23,876 nt of DNA from positions 1 to 23,876 of the forward strand of contig CAYSKJ010000032.1 in the NCBI GenBank assembly GCA_964431655.1, given 5' to 3'. Shown piece after piece: positions 1-8,589 of the stretch; within the stretch, counting starts at the first letter, position 1; every line of letters starts with the position of its first letter. A program made the position numbers and the translations under genes. Under the pieces are notes generated by a model. That model saw only the letters and a list, made by a program, of their open reading frames with translations. It was not told the DNA's origin and searched no databases. Source of the DNA: CAYMEV01 sp964431655 [NCBI: uncultured bacterium]. GTDB lineage: Bacteria; CAYMEV01.

Positions 1-1350
1 TATCATGATTTTCATGGCAATCCCGGGTATAATGCCATGGACTGCATAGACGGAAGCATAGTATGAAGCATAGTATAAAAGACCTGAAGCTCCAAATATG
101 GCAAAATATAGAAAATAGCCGAAATCCATGGGATAGGTGAATTCTATTATAATAAACTTTATGATAAGGACCAGGAAAAAAGACATCATAGTGGCTGCAG
201 AGGCGCCTATGATGCCGTAATTCGGAACAAGAAGGAAATTCAGCCCGATATTAAGCAAAGCCGCTGCCGCCATAATAACCGACATTATCCATGTTTTCTT
301 GGTAATATGGAAAACAAAGCTTGTAATTGCATGCAGGCCGTAGAAAACATAGGACATGCACAGTATATACACTATATAACTGGCGTCCATATAATCCCTG
401 TTTGCAAGGAGCAGAATTATCTCCCTTGAAAACAGGGACAGAATAAGGGCCATGGAAAGGCTGAAAAGTATGTAATATCTCATAAATCGCCTGAAAGTTT
501 CCCTGAGCTGGTCAGGATACTTTATAAGGGAGAATATATAAGGGCCGAAGGCTTTGGTTATCGGAAATACAGTCAGTATAAGAAGTATGGATGAGATCTT
601 GTACCCCAGGGAATAAATGCCTACATCAGCCAGGCCCTTGTATTCCTTAATAAAGACCCTGTCAGCATAATTCAGGAAAAACGCAGAAATCTGCCCCGGT
701 ATCAGGGGAATGGAAAACTTCAGCACATCTGATATAAAAGCCCGGGAGAACTTTAGGATAATGCTTTTCCGGCATACAAGGAAAAGCATTGTGAACTCCA
801 GCAGGGAACCCATAATCTTTGCATACATTATCCCTTCAAGGCCTGCTTTCCGGACAGCTACAAAAATGACAGTCAGGCATATGGTGCTTACAAGGGTAAT
901 AATGCTTATCAGCATATAGATAAAGGCATTACCGCGTACCTGTAGGTGGCTGTAAAGATTGACGCTTACTGCATGTATGGCAGTTGCAATAATTATAAGC
1001 CTGAAAAGATAATCACCGTTCTGAAAATCAAAGATATACCGGCTGAAAAACACAGAAGAATTAAGAAAAAGAAGGGTCATAAGCAGGGAACTTATAAGAG
1101 AGAACCAGAATACACTGCTGAAGGCGCTTCCTTTTGATTCCTCATCATAGTATTTCCTTATATATCCGCTGCTCGCATTAAAGCAGAAAAACATAAGGCT
1201 TATGGATGCTGTCATGTTTATGAGTTCCAGAGCGCCGAAGGAATCCATGCTGAGATAGGCTGTATATACAGGCACCAGAAGGATGTTTATTCCCTTGGAA
1301 AGTACATTTCCCACGCCATAGATTGATAGGTTCCTGTAAAGAGATTTCAT
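1..1350 (-). CDS. Wzx-type polysaccharide flippase, 3' end outside window
   Basis: The reverse strand from the ATG at 1350 stays open for 450 codons to base 1 without a stop, so the C-terminus lies outside the window. The translation begins MKSLYRNLSIYGVGNVLSKG and then shows the regular hydrophobic helices of the MOP/MATE-fold lipopolysaccharide flippases. A polar loop reading FLNYADRVFIKEYKG between helices is typical of the polysaccharide biosynthesis (RfbX/Wzx) family. These inner-membrane proteins move lipid-linked oligosaccharides to the periplasmic face. The start overlaps the stop of the upstream GNAT gene as ATGA, implying translational coupling at the end of a five-gene glycan operon. 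The family call is firm; the substrate is unknown. Confidence 0.9.
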   Translation of the reverse strand, partial: MKSLYRNLSIYGVGNVLSKGINILLVPVYTAYLSMDSFGALELINMTASISLMFFCFNASSGYIRKYYDEESKGSAFSSVFWFSLISSLLMTLLFLNSSVFFSRYIFDFQNGDYLFRLIIIATAIHAVSVNLYSHLQVRGNAFIYMLISIITLVSTICLTVIFVAVRKAGLEGIMYAKIMGSLLEFTMLFLVCRKSIILKFSRAFISDVLKFSIPLIPGQISAFFLNYADRVFIKEYKGLADVGIYSLGYKISSILLILTVFPITKAFGPYIFSLIKYPDQLRETFRRFMRYYILFSLSMALILSLFSREIILLLANRDYMDASYIVYILCMSYVFYGLHAITSFVFHITKKTWIMSVIMAAAALLNIGLNFLLVPNYGIIGASAATMMSFFLVLIIKFIIIEFTYPMDFGYFLYFAIFGASGLLYYASYYASVYAVHGIIPGIAMKIMI

Positions 1351-1964
1351 TTCTTTGAAAAAAGAGATTTAACCCTGTTGCTTATTAGATAATACCTGAA
1401 CCGGTACAGGGTTTTTTTAACCCGGTATCCTACCTGGTTCATGACATTAATAGCATACTGGTTGGTATGGATTACTCCCCCGTAAATCCTTTTTATGCCC
1501 AAAGACCTGCAGTAATCTGCAGTCCGGAACATCATGAATTTATGCAGCCCCATGGACCTGTATTTAGGCACAGTGTAGGAGTCGATGAGATAAGCATCAT
1601 CTTTATCAAGGGCTACCTGATATCTCATCATCTCTGAATAATTGGATGTAAACTGTATCCAGCGCAGATATGCAATTTCATCACTTCTTTTATCAATAAG
1701 AACAAGCCCGGTAAATTCATCTTCCTTTTCAAGCCTTTCCCTTGATATACCAAGGTAGTCCACATAATCGCTGAGAAAGCCTCTTTTTCTGTATTCCGCA
1801 TAAACCTTAAGGCGTTCCATATCGTCCTGGCCGCCGGTCAGCTGTCTGAACTGGAAATTTTCATCTATATTTTTGTATTCAGGTACAAAGCTCTCCACAT
1901 CAAGCTCAAAATAATAGAACTTGTCAAACAGTTTAAGAAAAAGGCTTTTAAGAATGCATGGCAT
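1347..1964 (-). CDS. GNAT-family acetyltransferase
   Basis: This 205-residue protein carries the GNAT acetyl-CoA site in its second half. A beta-strand ending in DSYTVP is followed by YRSMGLH (about 135-141, the R/Q-x-x-G-x-G/A loop), and NQYAINVMNQVGY (168-180) matches motif B with its Asn. The preceding 120 residues are less conserved and probably form the acceptor-binding part. A perfect AAGGAGG Shine-Dalgarno inside the end of the upstream gene supports the ATG at 1964; the gap to that gene is 3 bp. From its place between an acyltransferase-like gene and a Wzx flippase, it probably acetylates a sugar amine or a lipid-linked glycan intermediate. That role is inferred. Confidence 0.82.
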   Translation of the reverse strand: MPCILKSLFLKLFDKFYYFELDVESFVPEYKNIDENFQFRQLTGGQDDMERLKVYAEYRKRGFLSDYVDYLGISRERLEKEDEFTGLVLIDKRSDEIAYLRWIQFTSNYSEMMRYQVALDKDDAYLIDSYTVPKYRSMGLHKFMMFRTADYCRSLGIKRIYGGVIHTNQYAINVMNQVGYRVKKTLYRFRYYLISNRVKSLFSKK

Positions 1965-1967
1965 TTT

Positions 1968-3083
1968 CTACAGGACCTCCTTGAGTGTATTTTCCAGATC
2001 CTCTTCTGTTTTTTGAATTTTTTTGGTGAAATACCTGTTATAAAAAGCGGACATACAGCTATTGCCCGGATGGATAAAACTGCTCAGGTACTGGAATTTC
2101 CTGCTGAAATGGAATTTGTAGGGATCAGTGCCGGGTCCCAGATAAAGGGTAGAAAACGATTGGGCAAAATTGGAAATAGTCCGGTCTATTACCAGGGAAC
2201 CGAAGCTGATATTCATGGGATTAGAATAATTCCTGTTATAACTGCCGTCAACAGCATATACATTCCGGTTGAATAAAAAACCTATATTATAGGCTATGCA
2301 AGTATCGTGCTCATAGAAGGCAATACAATAGGGATTCTGCATATTTTTAACAAGCTCTGTAAAAAACCTGTTTTTATTGTCATCCATATAGTTATCATGT
2401 TTATCTGAAAGCAGTTTCGAGCCGGATACCTTTTTTATTTCATCAAAGATGGCTCTGATTTCCTTATATCCGTTTTTAATCACATACCTGATGCTGGATT
2501 TTTCAAGCTTGTTAAAATATTTTTTCATATTCTTGCGGAGGTTTTTTGAATAGCTTTCTTCAACTATTTCAGGATAGGGCTTGTTTATGGAAATTTCACT
2601 GCAGATTGAAAATTTCCTCATTGATCCTTCATAATTTCTAAAATTATAGGAAAATCCAGGTATATAAGACAGCCTGATTATATCAAATCTCTCATTTTTC
2701 ATAAGATAATCAATAATACAGCCAAGACATGATTCTTCCTTCAGGCTGACAATATCCGAATACAGGCCGGCCCACTGCTGGCCAAGAAATTCAACAGCCT
2801 TTATCCTTATCCTTGTTTTCAGGACCCGTCTGTACCGGTCCACAATCACGAGGGGCGCAATAGCGGTTATACTGCCATTGTCACGGATAATCAGGATAAA
2901 CAGCCTTTTATTGCTGCCGAAGGCTTCATTGTTAATATTCCCGAAGCAAATCCAGTATGTTTTAATCCATTCATAGCAGTTTGTTAGAACAGCGCTCCCT
3001 GAAAGTTTTTCAAAGGTCTTCCATTCACTTTCTGCAGATAAAAGCTCCTGTGTATTTTCAATTCTTTGGATGGAAACTGTCAT
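1968..3083 (-). CDS. CelD/FemAB-like GNAT acyltransferase
   Basis: This 371-residue soluble protein resembles the CelD/BcsL group (Acetyltransf_6, also called BioF2-like), a double-GNAT fold related to FemAB. Supporting marks are an N-terminal segment with a Trp-rich CYEWIKTYW motif (near 36-44), a central basic stretch SYSKNLRKNMKKYFNKLEK typical of this family, and a C-terminal half with GPGTDPYKFHFS. Family members sit in exopolysaccharide and cellulose loci and are thought to transfer acyl or aminoacyl groups to glycans. The start overlaps the stop of the deacetylase gene by 4 bp (ATGA), and the GNAT gene follows after 3 bp, so the three proteins are probably made together. The acyl donor and acceptor cannot be read from the sequence. 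Confidence 0.8.
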   Translation of the reverse strand: MTVSIQRIENTQELLSAESEWKTFEKLSGSAVLTNCYEWIKTYWICFGNINNEAFGSNKRLFILIIRDNGSITAIAPLVIVDRYRRVLKTRIRIKAVEFLGQQWAGLYSDIVSLKEESCLGCIIDYLMKNERFDIIRLSYIPGFSYNFRNYEGSMRKFSICSEISINKPYPEIVEESYSKNLRKNMKKYFNKLEKSSIRYVIKNGYKEIRAIFDEIKKVSGSKLLSDKHDNYMDDNKNRFFTELVKNMQNPYCIAFYEHDTCIAYNIGFLFNRNVYAVDGSYNRNYSNPMNISFGSLVIDRTISNFAQSFSTLYLGPGTDPYKFHFSRKFQYLSSFIHPGNSCMSAFYNRYFTKKIQKTEEDLENTLKEVL

Positions 3084-4228
3084 ATAATCTGGTATACACC
3101 GGGCTTCAGGCCGTTAAAAATCCATTTCCCGTTTTTGTACATCCCATGTAATTTATTTTCCAGATTCTTATCCATAATCTCCCGGTGTTCTGACCTTATG
3201 GTTACGGAAGTATCAGGGCTCTGCCCCTTATACAGGACTTCGAATACTCCGTTCTTGCCCTTTCTGATTTGTGTATTCTCCCAGGCATCATAATAGCCGG
3301 CATACTCACTGCATGTACAGTGCCATATATCATATCCCCTGAGGGTATTATATATCTCAGCCACAGAAAAGATATCGTCGAACAGATTGTATCTCTGCCT
3401 CCTTCCGTCAGTTCTGAGGTTCTGGCAATGCTCCTGGATGGTTATGGGAATACCCTTTTCATAAAGATAGGAAAGATTATACCGGTTTCTGTAAAGGCTG
3501 TGCTCTGTCTTAAGGAATTTAATCAGAGAAAAAGGATATTTTGACAGTGAAAGGCTGTGCCTGCTGAAAATATCACCGCTTATATGGGTTGGAATATCCA
3601 GAACCCGCCTCTTTTTGCCAAAATAGCTGGGTTTATTAAATCTTGAGCGCCGGTTCATCATTTCACTGGAGGATGCCCACCAGTCAAATCCCAGCTCCTC
3701 CACTATCCCCCGGGCATGCTCATTTTGCCTGTAGCCGGGGGTCTTGCCCCCCCTGAGCTTAATGCCTGTGGCGGACTCAAAGCTGATAATGGACTGACGG
3801 ATAACTGCTGTATCCTTGATGTCATAGTATTCAAACTCATTCTGCCAGCTCTTAAAGGAGGGATCAGGATTATCGGTGAACCTGCCGTGGTGAAGGCCAT
3901 GAAAGGCTATTTCAAACCGGTCGGATATCCGGTCATAAAAATCCCGGAAATCAATGCCGTAATCCCGGAAAAAAAGCCTGTAGCCTGAATCTGGGTTCTG
4001 AGCCCGGTGCTTGAGCAGGGGCATAAAGATGGTTCCCTTTATCTCCGGGCACCACCTTAAAAGGGTCTCATAGAGATATTCAAACAGGCTGTTTTTTGAT
4101 AACATGCCGTATCCCCAGTCATTAAAAGGGTAGATTCGGCCGTCACAGCTTGTTGCTGTGAGGCTGAAATCATCCAAAAACAATATGCAGCATGTCTGGT
4201 GATCGTTATAATACCTGCATTTTTCCAT
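3080..4228 (-). CDS. Polysaccharide deacetylase-like (NodB-fold) protein
   Basis: A 382-residue protein with the marks of the carbohydrate esterase 4/NodB fold. The Asp pair in LFLDDFS (19-20) matches motif 1. AFHGLHHG (108-115) supplies the metal-binding His residues of motif 2. RGGKTPGYRQN (159-169) corresponds to the R-x-P-G motif 3. No signal peptide is seen, so it may act in the cytoplasm on nucleotide- or lipid-linked sugars. The last 70 residues look like a short beta-rich domain. It lies 1 bp after the GT4 gene and overlaps the CelD-like gene by 4 bp. A deacetylase next to two acyltransferase-like genes suggests that amino-sugar acyl groups are exchanged. Cytoplasmic NodB-fold relatives of unproven activity exist, so catalysis is inferred. 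Confidence 0.82.
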   Translation of the reverse strand: MEKCRYYNDHQTCCILFLDDFSLTATSCDGRIYPFNDWGYGMLSKNSLFEYLYETLLRWCPEIKGTIFMPLLKHRAQNPDSGYRLFFRDYGIDFRDFYDRISDRFEIAFHGLHHGRFTDNPDPSFKSWQNEFEYYDIKDTAVIRQSIISFESATGIKLRGGKTPGYRQNEHARGIVEELGFDWWASSSEMMNRRSRFNKPSYFGKKRRVLDIPTHISGDIFSRHSLSLSKYPFSLIKFLKTEHSLYRNRYNLSYLYEKGIPITIQEHCQNLRTDGRRQRYNLFDDIFSVAEIYNTLRGYDIWHCTCSEYAGYYDAWENTQIRKGKNGVFEVLYKGQSPDTSVTIRSEHREIMDKNLENKLHGMYKNGKWIFNGLKPGVYQII

Positions 4229-4229
4229 A

Positions 4230-5231
4230 TTATCCAGGCCTGCCTTGGGTTAGAATCTTTATGGTTTTTTTCTCCAGGTCGTCCATGTCCCGGTTTCTGA
4301 AGAGCATGGCCCGGGGATGCCTTATACAGCAGTCGCTGGCAAGGACAGGACAGCCGAAATACAGGGCTTCATCGATACTTATGCCATAACCGTCCTTATA
4401 GGTCGCCCTGATAAAAAGATCAGCTTTTTTAAGCAGAGGCCAGTACTCGGCATTGTTTATCAGAAAATAGAAATTATCCCCCAGGGAGTATCTCTCAATA
4501 TCATCCCGGACCTTCATCAAATAATCAGAATTGGAGGAAGCATCTGCCAGGGCTAAAATAAAACCGGTACCGGAAAACCTGGTTTTAATTCTTCTTGCAA
4601 GTTCTATACACATGTCAATGCCGTAGAGGTCCGTGCCGTTTTTGAAAACGATACGGGAAGCACTGGAAATTATAAGGGGTTTGTGATTCATTGCAAAATC
4701 ATGGACCTCACGTTCCAGGGAAGCAGTCAAGCCCATTTCATCCCGGTAGGGGGGTATAAAAGCGTTCTGCACAATAACAGGAAGGTTTTCCGGGATATTA
4801 ATCTTTTTCAGTTCAGGCATTATGGACTTCCCGACTATTATGATATATGAGAGGTAAGGCAGTTCTCTTTTAGCCCTCTGCACTGAGTGATTATTATGGA
4901 CCATGAGAATTATCCTGAGCCTGTATATCCTGCCTAAAATACGGATCATGCAGAGATAGACAGCGCCGGTGGATTCGTTGAAATGAATTGTCCTGCAGGA
5001 TCCTGCTATTATATACCATGCAAACAGAAAATAATTAATCATTTTGCCGAAAAATGACAGACGGCACTTCAAAAACCTGTATCTTATACCCTTTTTATCC
5101 AGAAGATGGGTAAGTCTGTCGCAGAACACAGATACTCCGCCAAGGGGAGGGGGAAGATGGCCTGTGATAATAAGCCCGTTCAATGGGAGATCTCCGTATA
5201 GACTTTTCAGGTATTCATCTTCGTTAAACAT
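4230..5231 (-). CDS. GT4-family glycosyltransferase
   Basis: A 333-residue GT-B glycosyltransferase. The N-terminal domain begins with a strand LIITGHLPPPLGGVSVF (20-36), whose GG-containing loop is typical of GT4 enzymes. The C-terminal domain has the nucleotide-sugar site: LLKKADLFI (266-274), then DGYGISIDEAL (280-290) with the conserved Glu near 288, and GCPVLASD. It is somewhat short for GT4 but has both domains. It is the first gene of the minus-strand glycan operon, with the upstream region 5232-5416 shared with a divergent Wzz-like gene. It probably adds one sugar to a lipid-linked repeat unit. Donor and linkage cannot be told. Confidence 0.88.
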   Translation of the reverse strand: MFNEDEYLKSLYGDLPLNGLIITGHLPPPLGGVSVFCDRLTHLLDKKGIRYRFLKCRLSFFGKMINYFLFAWYIIAGSCRTIHFNESTGAVYLCMIRILGRIYRLRIILMVHNNHSVQRAKRELPYLSYIIIVGKSIMPELKKINIPENLPVIVQNAFIPPYRDEMGLTASLEREVHDFAMNHKPLIISSASRIVFKNGTDLYGIDMCIELARRIKTRFSGTGFILALADASSNSDYLMKVRDDIERYSLGDNFYFLINNAEYWPLLKKADLFIRATYKDGYGISIDEALYFGCPVLASDCCIRHPRAMLFRNRDMDDLEKKTIKILTQGRPG

Positions 5232-5254
5232 CTGGTCTGCTCACTGCATTTTGC

Positions 5255-5286
5255 GTTATATTCCATAATTGAGGCCATATTGTCAA
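5255..5286 (-). promoter_or_regulatory. Candidate promoter of the glycan operon
   Basis: On the minus strand a perfect TTGACA hexamer lies at 5286-5281. The best -10 match at normal 17-bp spacing is GAATAT (5263-5258). TATAAC (5260-5255) is a better hexamer, but the spacer would be 20 bp. Either would start transcription a short distance upstream of the GT4 ATG at 5231. This is a hand match to the sigma-70 consensus, without experimental support. Confidence 0.35.
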
Positions 5287-5338
5287 GTTATTTCTTGTAA
5301 TCTGGAGCATGCAGAATCAAAGACATAAACGCGAAAAA

Positions 5339-5355
5339 TACAAATTTTATTTGTA
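5339..5355. promoter_or_regulatory. Perfect 7-3-7 inverted repeat, possible operator
   Basis: TACAAAT and ATTTGTA flank a TTT centre in the region between the divergent GT4 and Wzz-like genes. The repeat is perfect over 14 bases. It lies upstream of a weak plus-strand promoter match (TTGTAA at 5367-5372, 17-bp spacer, TAAAAA at 5390-5395). In so AT-rich a stretch it could be chance, but its place suits a regulator binding site. Confidence 0.3.
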
Positions 5356-5405
5356 ATTCTTTTTTTTTGTAATAGAATCCGGAGCTGGATAAAAATATAC
5401 TTTAC

Positions 5406-5411
5406 AGGTGA
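5406..5411 (+). promoter_or_regulatory. Shine-Dalgarno that decides the Wzz-like start
   Basis: AGGTGA matches the end of the anti-Shine-Dalgarno complement exactly and lies 5 bases before the ATG at 5417. The in-frame GTG at 5408 falls inside this site, so it cannot be the initiation codon served by it. Confidence 0.65.
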
Positions 5412-5416
5412 ATATT

Positions 5417-6970
5417 ATGGAAGAACAGGAAATGAAACCCGGCGATAACAAAGAAGAACTTTCAATAAATCTTCATGCTCTTTACAGCATAATCCGAGAA
5501 AAAGGCTCTTTCCTGATCCGGTCTGCTTTGCTGGCTGTTATCCTTGTTTTTGGCGTGGTTTTACTGCTCTATGTCTTCCAGCCCAAAACATTTAAGACAA
5601 AGGCCGAATTCAACCTTTATATAAGCGGAATATCGGAGGACAAATACCCTGACGGCTCTGCTTTTTCACCCTCCGACATAATGTCGCTCCAGGTTTTAAC
5701 CAAGGTTTACAGAAAAAACGGCCTTGCATCCGCCATGTCCTTTAATGAATTTAAAAACATGATCTCCATTGCCCAGACAAATGACAGGATATCCCTGGCA
5801 GACATGGAATATGCCTTCAAATACTATGAACCCAAGCTCGGTCTGGATGAAAAGATGAAACTCGAAGAGCTGTTCAGAAAAAAAAAGGAAATGCTTCAGA
5901 AGCCAAGATTCGTTATCAGCATGAGCGAAATATCCTGCTTTGAAAGCCTCGTGCATGTAGAAAAGGCCAAAATAATCAAAGACATCCTTGATGAATACAG
6001 CCAGTATATCACAAAGCTCAAGGGCGCCAATCCCTTTCAGTATGCCATGCTTAGCACTGACATACTTTCGGAGCTGGAAGGACTGGAAAACCAGCCCCTG
6101 GTACACCTGGACAAGGTTGAAAATATAATTGACATACTTCTGGAAAACATCGGTTATATCAAGACTATCCCTGGAGTGGCACTGGTAAGGATAAATGAAG
6201 GCATAACCATCTTTGACCTTGAATATTATATCAAGCACCTGCAGTTCAACCAGCTTACACCCTCTGCAGTCCTTACCAAAGATATCCTGGATTCCCGGGA
6301 GATGTTTTATAATATTAACTATATCAGAATAAGGCTCGAAAATCTTTTTTTAGAGGATGCCAAACTTGAGGCTGAGATAAGTTATTACATTCAGAGTCTT
6401 TTCCAGTATGTGAAAAGCTCAGTTCCCACCATGGCGCCCTTTGATGCTCAAAATGTACAGCAGAGGACCCATATCCAGGACCCCTCAGTAATGATCCCGC
6501 AGTTCAGCGCTTCCTTTGTTGAAAACATAATGGAGCTCTTCAAGGAAGAGTACGATTCCATGTTCATACAGCAGATGATAGGGAAAATCTCATCCAAAAG
6601 CATAGACAGGGCCATGGTTAAAAACAGGATAGCCAAGTACAATACTCTGATAAAAACACTTAACGAGCATAATATTACACTGCAGTCATCCCCGGCAGCC
6701 CTTGTTCAGGGAGCCAGCTTCCTTATGACAAGGGACCAGATAGTGGATAATTTAAGGAATATAATACTGGATATAAGTGAGCTTTATGATAAGCTCCAGA
6801 GGCTCAATGCAAGACCGGAAGCCATGCTGTACAGCATGGAAAAACAGCCTTACAGCAGAACATACCTGACATACAGGGCCTCCCGGCTGTTTCTGATTGC
6901 TGTTCTTTTATTAGTCTTTCTCCTGTCGGTCCTGGTATCTGCAGTCCTTTTCCTCCACAGCAGGGGGTAG
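5417..6970 (+). CDS. Wzz-like chain-length/polysaccharide co-polymerase protein A
   Basis: A 517-residue protein with one transmembrane helix near each end (about 33-54 and 490-513) and a long, mostly helical middle that would lie in the periplasm. This is the topology of Wzz/PCP chain-length regulators. A VFQPKTFKTKAEF segment directly after the first helix matches the conserved Pro-containing stretch of that family. No tyrosine-kinase domain is attached. Its closest visible relative is the neighbouring minus-strand protein, which shares the same architecture and a segment around YPDGSAFSPSDIMS. It is divergent from the glycan operon and ends 3 bp from the stop of its paralogue. A role in polysaccharide length control is inferred from fold and context; sequence similarity to classical Wzz is weak, and the protein is long for the family. 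Confidence 0.72.
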   Translation: MEEQEMKPGDNKEELSINLHALYSIIREKGSFLIRSALLAVILVFGVVLLLYVFQPKTFKTKAEFNLYISGISEDKYPDGSAFSPSDIMSLQVLTKVYRKNGLASAMSFNEFKNMISIAQTNDRISLADMEYAFKYYEPKLGLDEKMKLEELFRKKKEMLQKPRFVISMSEISCFESLVHVEKAKIIKDILDEYSQYITKLKGANPFQYAMLSTDILSELEGLENQPLVHLDKVENIIDILLENIGYIKTIPGVALVRINEGITIFDLEYYIKHLQFNQLTPSAVLTKDILDSREMFYNINYIRIRLENLFLEDAKLEAEISYYIQSLFQYVKSSVPTMAPFDAQNVQQRTHIQDPSVMIPQFSASFVENIMELFKEEYDSMFIQQMIGKISSKSIDRAMVKNRIAKYNTLIKTLNEHNITLQSSPAALVQGASFLMTRDQIVDNLRNIILDISELYDKLQRLNARPEAMLYSMEKQPYSRTYLTYRASRLFLIAVLLLVFLLSVLVSAVLFLHSRG

Positions 6971-6973
6971 GGT

Positions 6974-8488
6974 TCAGGCAGGCTTATTATTCCCTCGCCT
7001 TATGATAACACATCGGAAGGAGATTAAAAATAACCATATTACCATGCAGACTAAGGCTATTTTTATAAACCCCATTTTCTCCTCCCGGATTAATTTTGCG
7101 CCTTTATCTGTTGTATACAGGGTATTTTCGTCGTTTGCAAGGTCTGAAACGCTGATTCTGTGATAAAGACTATCCAGCCTGGATATAAGAAGGGACAGGG
7201 TTGCTGATATCTCCCTGATGCTTTTTTCAATAAATTCATTATCAACAGGGTCATTTCCAGAATTCTTTGAATGAAAAGGGTTATTGCTGAGATTGCTTTT
7301 CAGGTGCCTGTAGCCTGAAAGGCTTTTTTCAATCTCTGCAATCGAGACAGCAGTGCTCATTGATTTATTTATGATATTCTGCCTGAATTCATAATCAACA
7401 TTCTTCCTGGCAATATTTATAATATTATCAAGCACAGATATGCCTATCCTTGACCTTAGGGAAGCCCCGGCACCCGCATTTTCATTCTCCCGCCCCGTAT
7501 CTTCCGCTGTATCACTGTATATGTTCATATACATTTCAAAAGACCTGTCATATATATCCTTTATATTATTAAGCAGGATCAGGTTGGTTTCCAGGTAGCT
7601 TATAATATTGTCCAGGTAAAGATCTATGTAGTATTTTTCGGTCTCATTGTCAATGAACATGAGAAAGGAAAGAGGAACCAGTTTGTGCCTGTCCAGGGCA
7701 TTTAGCCTGAATTCAATATCGCTGATGGATATTCCTTCTTCTGAAAGAATCCTGCTTGATGAGGGTATTTCCGATAGGGATTTTATATTGTCCCTGACAT
7801 AATTTATAATGTTTCTTGTTTTATCAATAAAGATAAACCAGTTTTCACCGATATTCAGGTAGTCATTATATCTTAGTATGTTCGAGGTTACTATGGGTAT
7901 CTGATACTCCTGGACACCCCGCTCATCAAGGGATAGTCTGCTCCATCCCTTAAGAATATCTTCGAAAATCCCGGTTACGACCGTGGCAGGAATACTGCAT
8001 TTTCCCGGCAGGAACAAAAAGGTGTAATTGGGGTCATAGGCACTCTCCAGCTTTGAAAGGTATTCCTCTTCCAGCCAGATCCTGTCGTTAGGGTTAAGAT
8101 CAGGGTTTCTGAGCCTTGAAAAAAAATCATCCTGGAGCTTATAAGGGGTATCATTATTCTGGATTATTGTTAAGGAATTATTAAAATCATCAAATTCCAT
8201 GTATTTGCTGATTTTATTTTTCTCATATGCGTCCCTGATTATCTCCTGGGATAAAATGTCATTAACATTGAAAAGAAGGGCATTAGGATATCTGCCAATG
8301 CTCAGCCCGTCAAAAAGAAGTTCGAAATCCATGGTATAATAGGAAACCTTAGGCTGGAGAAAAAATATCAGACAAACAGCTGAAATCATCAGGATAAGGC
8401 TCACTCTAACGAATCTCAAGGAACAGTTCAACTTAGCCTGTAGATTATTAAACGTATTTTTAAATCTGTTTTTAATGTGCTGGCCCAA
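6974..8488 (-). CDS. Wzz-like chain-length/polysaccharide co-polymerase protein B
   Basis: This is a paralogue of the protein encoded on the opposite strand. It has a cytoplasmic N-tail, one helix followed by FFLQPKVSYYTMDFELL, a long predicted periplasmic helical part, and a C-terminal helix with a basic RRGNNKPA tail. The stretch GRYPNALLFNVNDILS lines up with KYPDGSAFSPSDIMS of protein A, followed by a matching IxQxND segment. The start is uncertain. The reading frame is open from a TTG at 8533 without a ribosome site, and ATGs at 8512 and 8494 have no spacing to one. The TTG at 8488 lies 6 bases after a perfect AGGAGG and is preferred here. The gene lies downstream of the protease on the same strand, about 140 bp away. 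Function is inferred as for protein A. Confidence 0.7.
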   Translation of the reverse strand: MGQHIKNRFKNTFNNLQAKLNCSLRFVRVSLILMISAVCLIFFLQPKVSYYTMDFELLFDGLSIGRYPNALLFNVNDILSQEIIRDAYEKNKISKYMEFDDFNNSLTIIQNNDTPYKLQDDFFSRLRNPDLNPNDRIWLEEEYLSKLESAYDPNYTFLFLPGKCSIPATVVTGIFEDILKGWSRLSLDERGVQEYQIPIVTSNILRYNDYLNIGENWFIFIDKTRNIINYVRDNIKSLSEIPSSSRILSEEGISISDIEFRLNALDRHKLVPLSFLMFIDNETEKYYIDLYLDNIISYLETNLILLNNIKDIYDRSFEMYMNIYSDTAEDTGRENENAGAGASLRSRIGISVLDNIINIARKNVDYEFRQNIINKSMSTAVSIAEIEKSLSGYRHLKSNLSNNPFHSKNSGNDPVDNEFIEKSIREISATLSLLISRLDSLYHRISVSDLANDENTLYTTDKGAKLIREEKMGFIKIALVCMVIWLFLISFRCVIIRRGNNKPA

Positions 8489-8494
8489 ATCCAT

Positions 8495-8500
8495 CCTCCT
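8495..8500 (-). promoter_or_regulatory. Shine-Dalgarno for Wzz-like protein B
   Basis: AGGAGG on the minus strand lies 6 bases before a TTG at 8488. The ATG at 8494 touches it directly and is too close to be used. This makes TTG the most plausible initiation codon. Confidence 0.5.
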
Positions 8501-8589
8501 GTTATCTGTCATTCCCTTTATGGTTCTGCTCAATGGGTATTAATACAATAAAGATTTATATTAATCAAGGGAAAAATACAAGGAAAAGG

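Noticed and set aside
5696-6238. 180-codon open frame on the minus strand
   Set aside because: It lies opposite the Wzz-like gene A, has no ribosome site and has no recognisable motif.
6971-6973. Terminator between the convergent Wzz-like genes
   Set aside because: Only 3 bases separate the stops, and no stem with a T-run was found around them.
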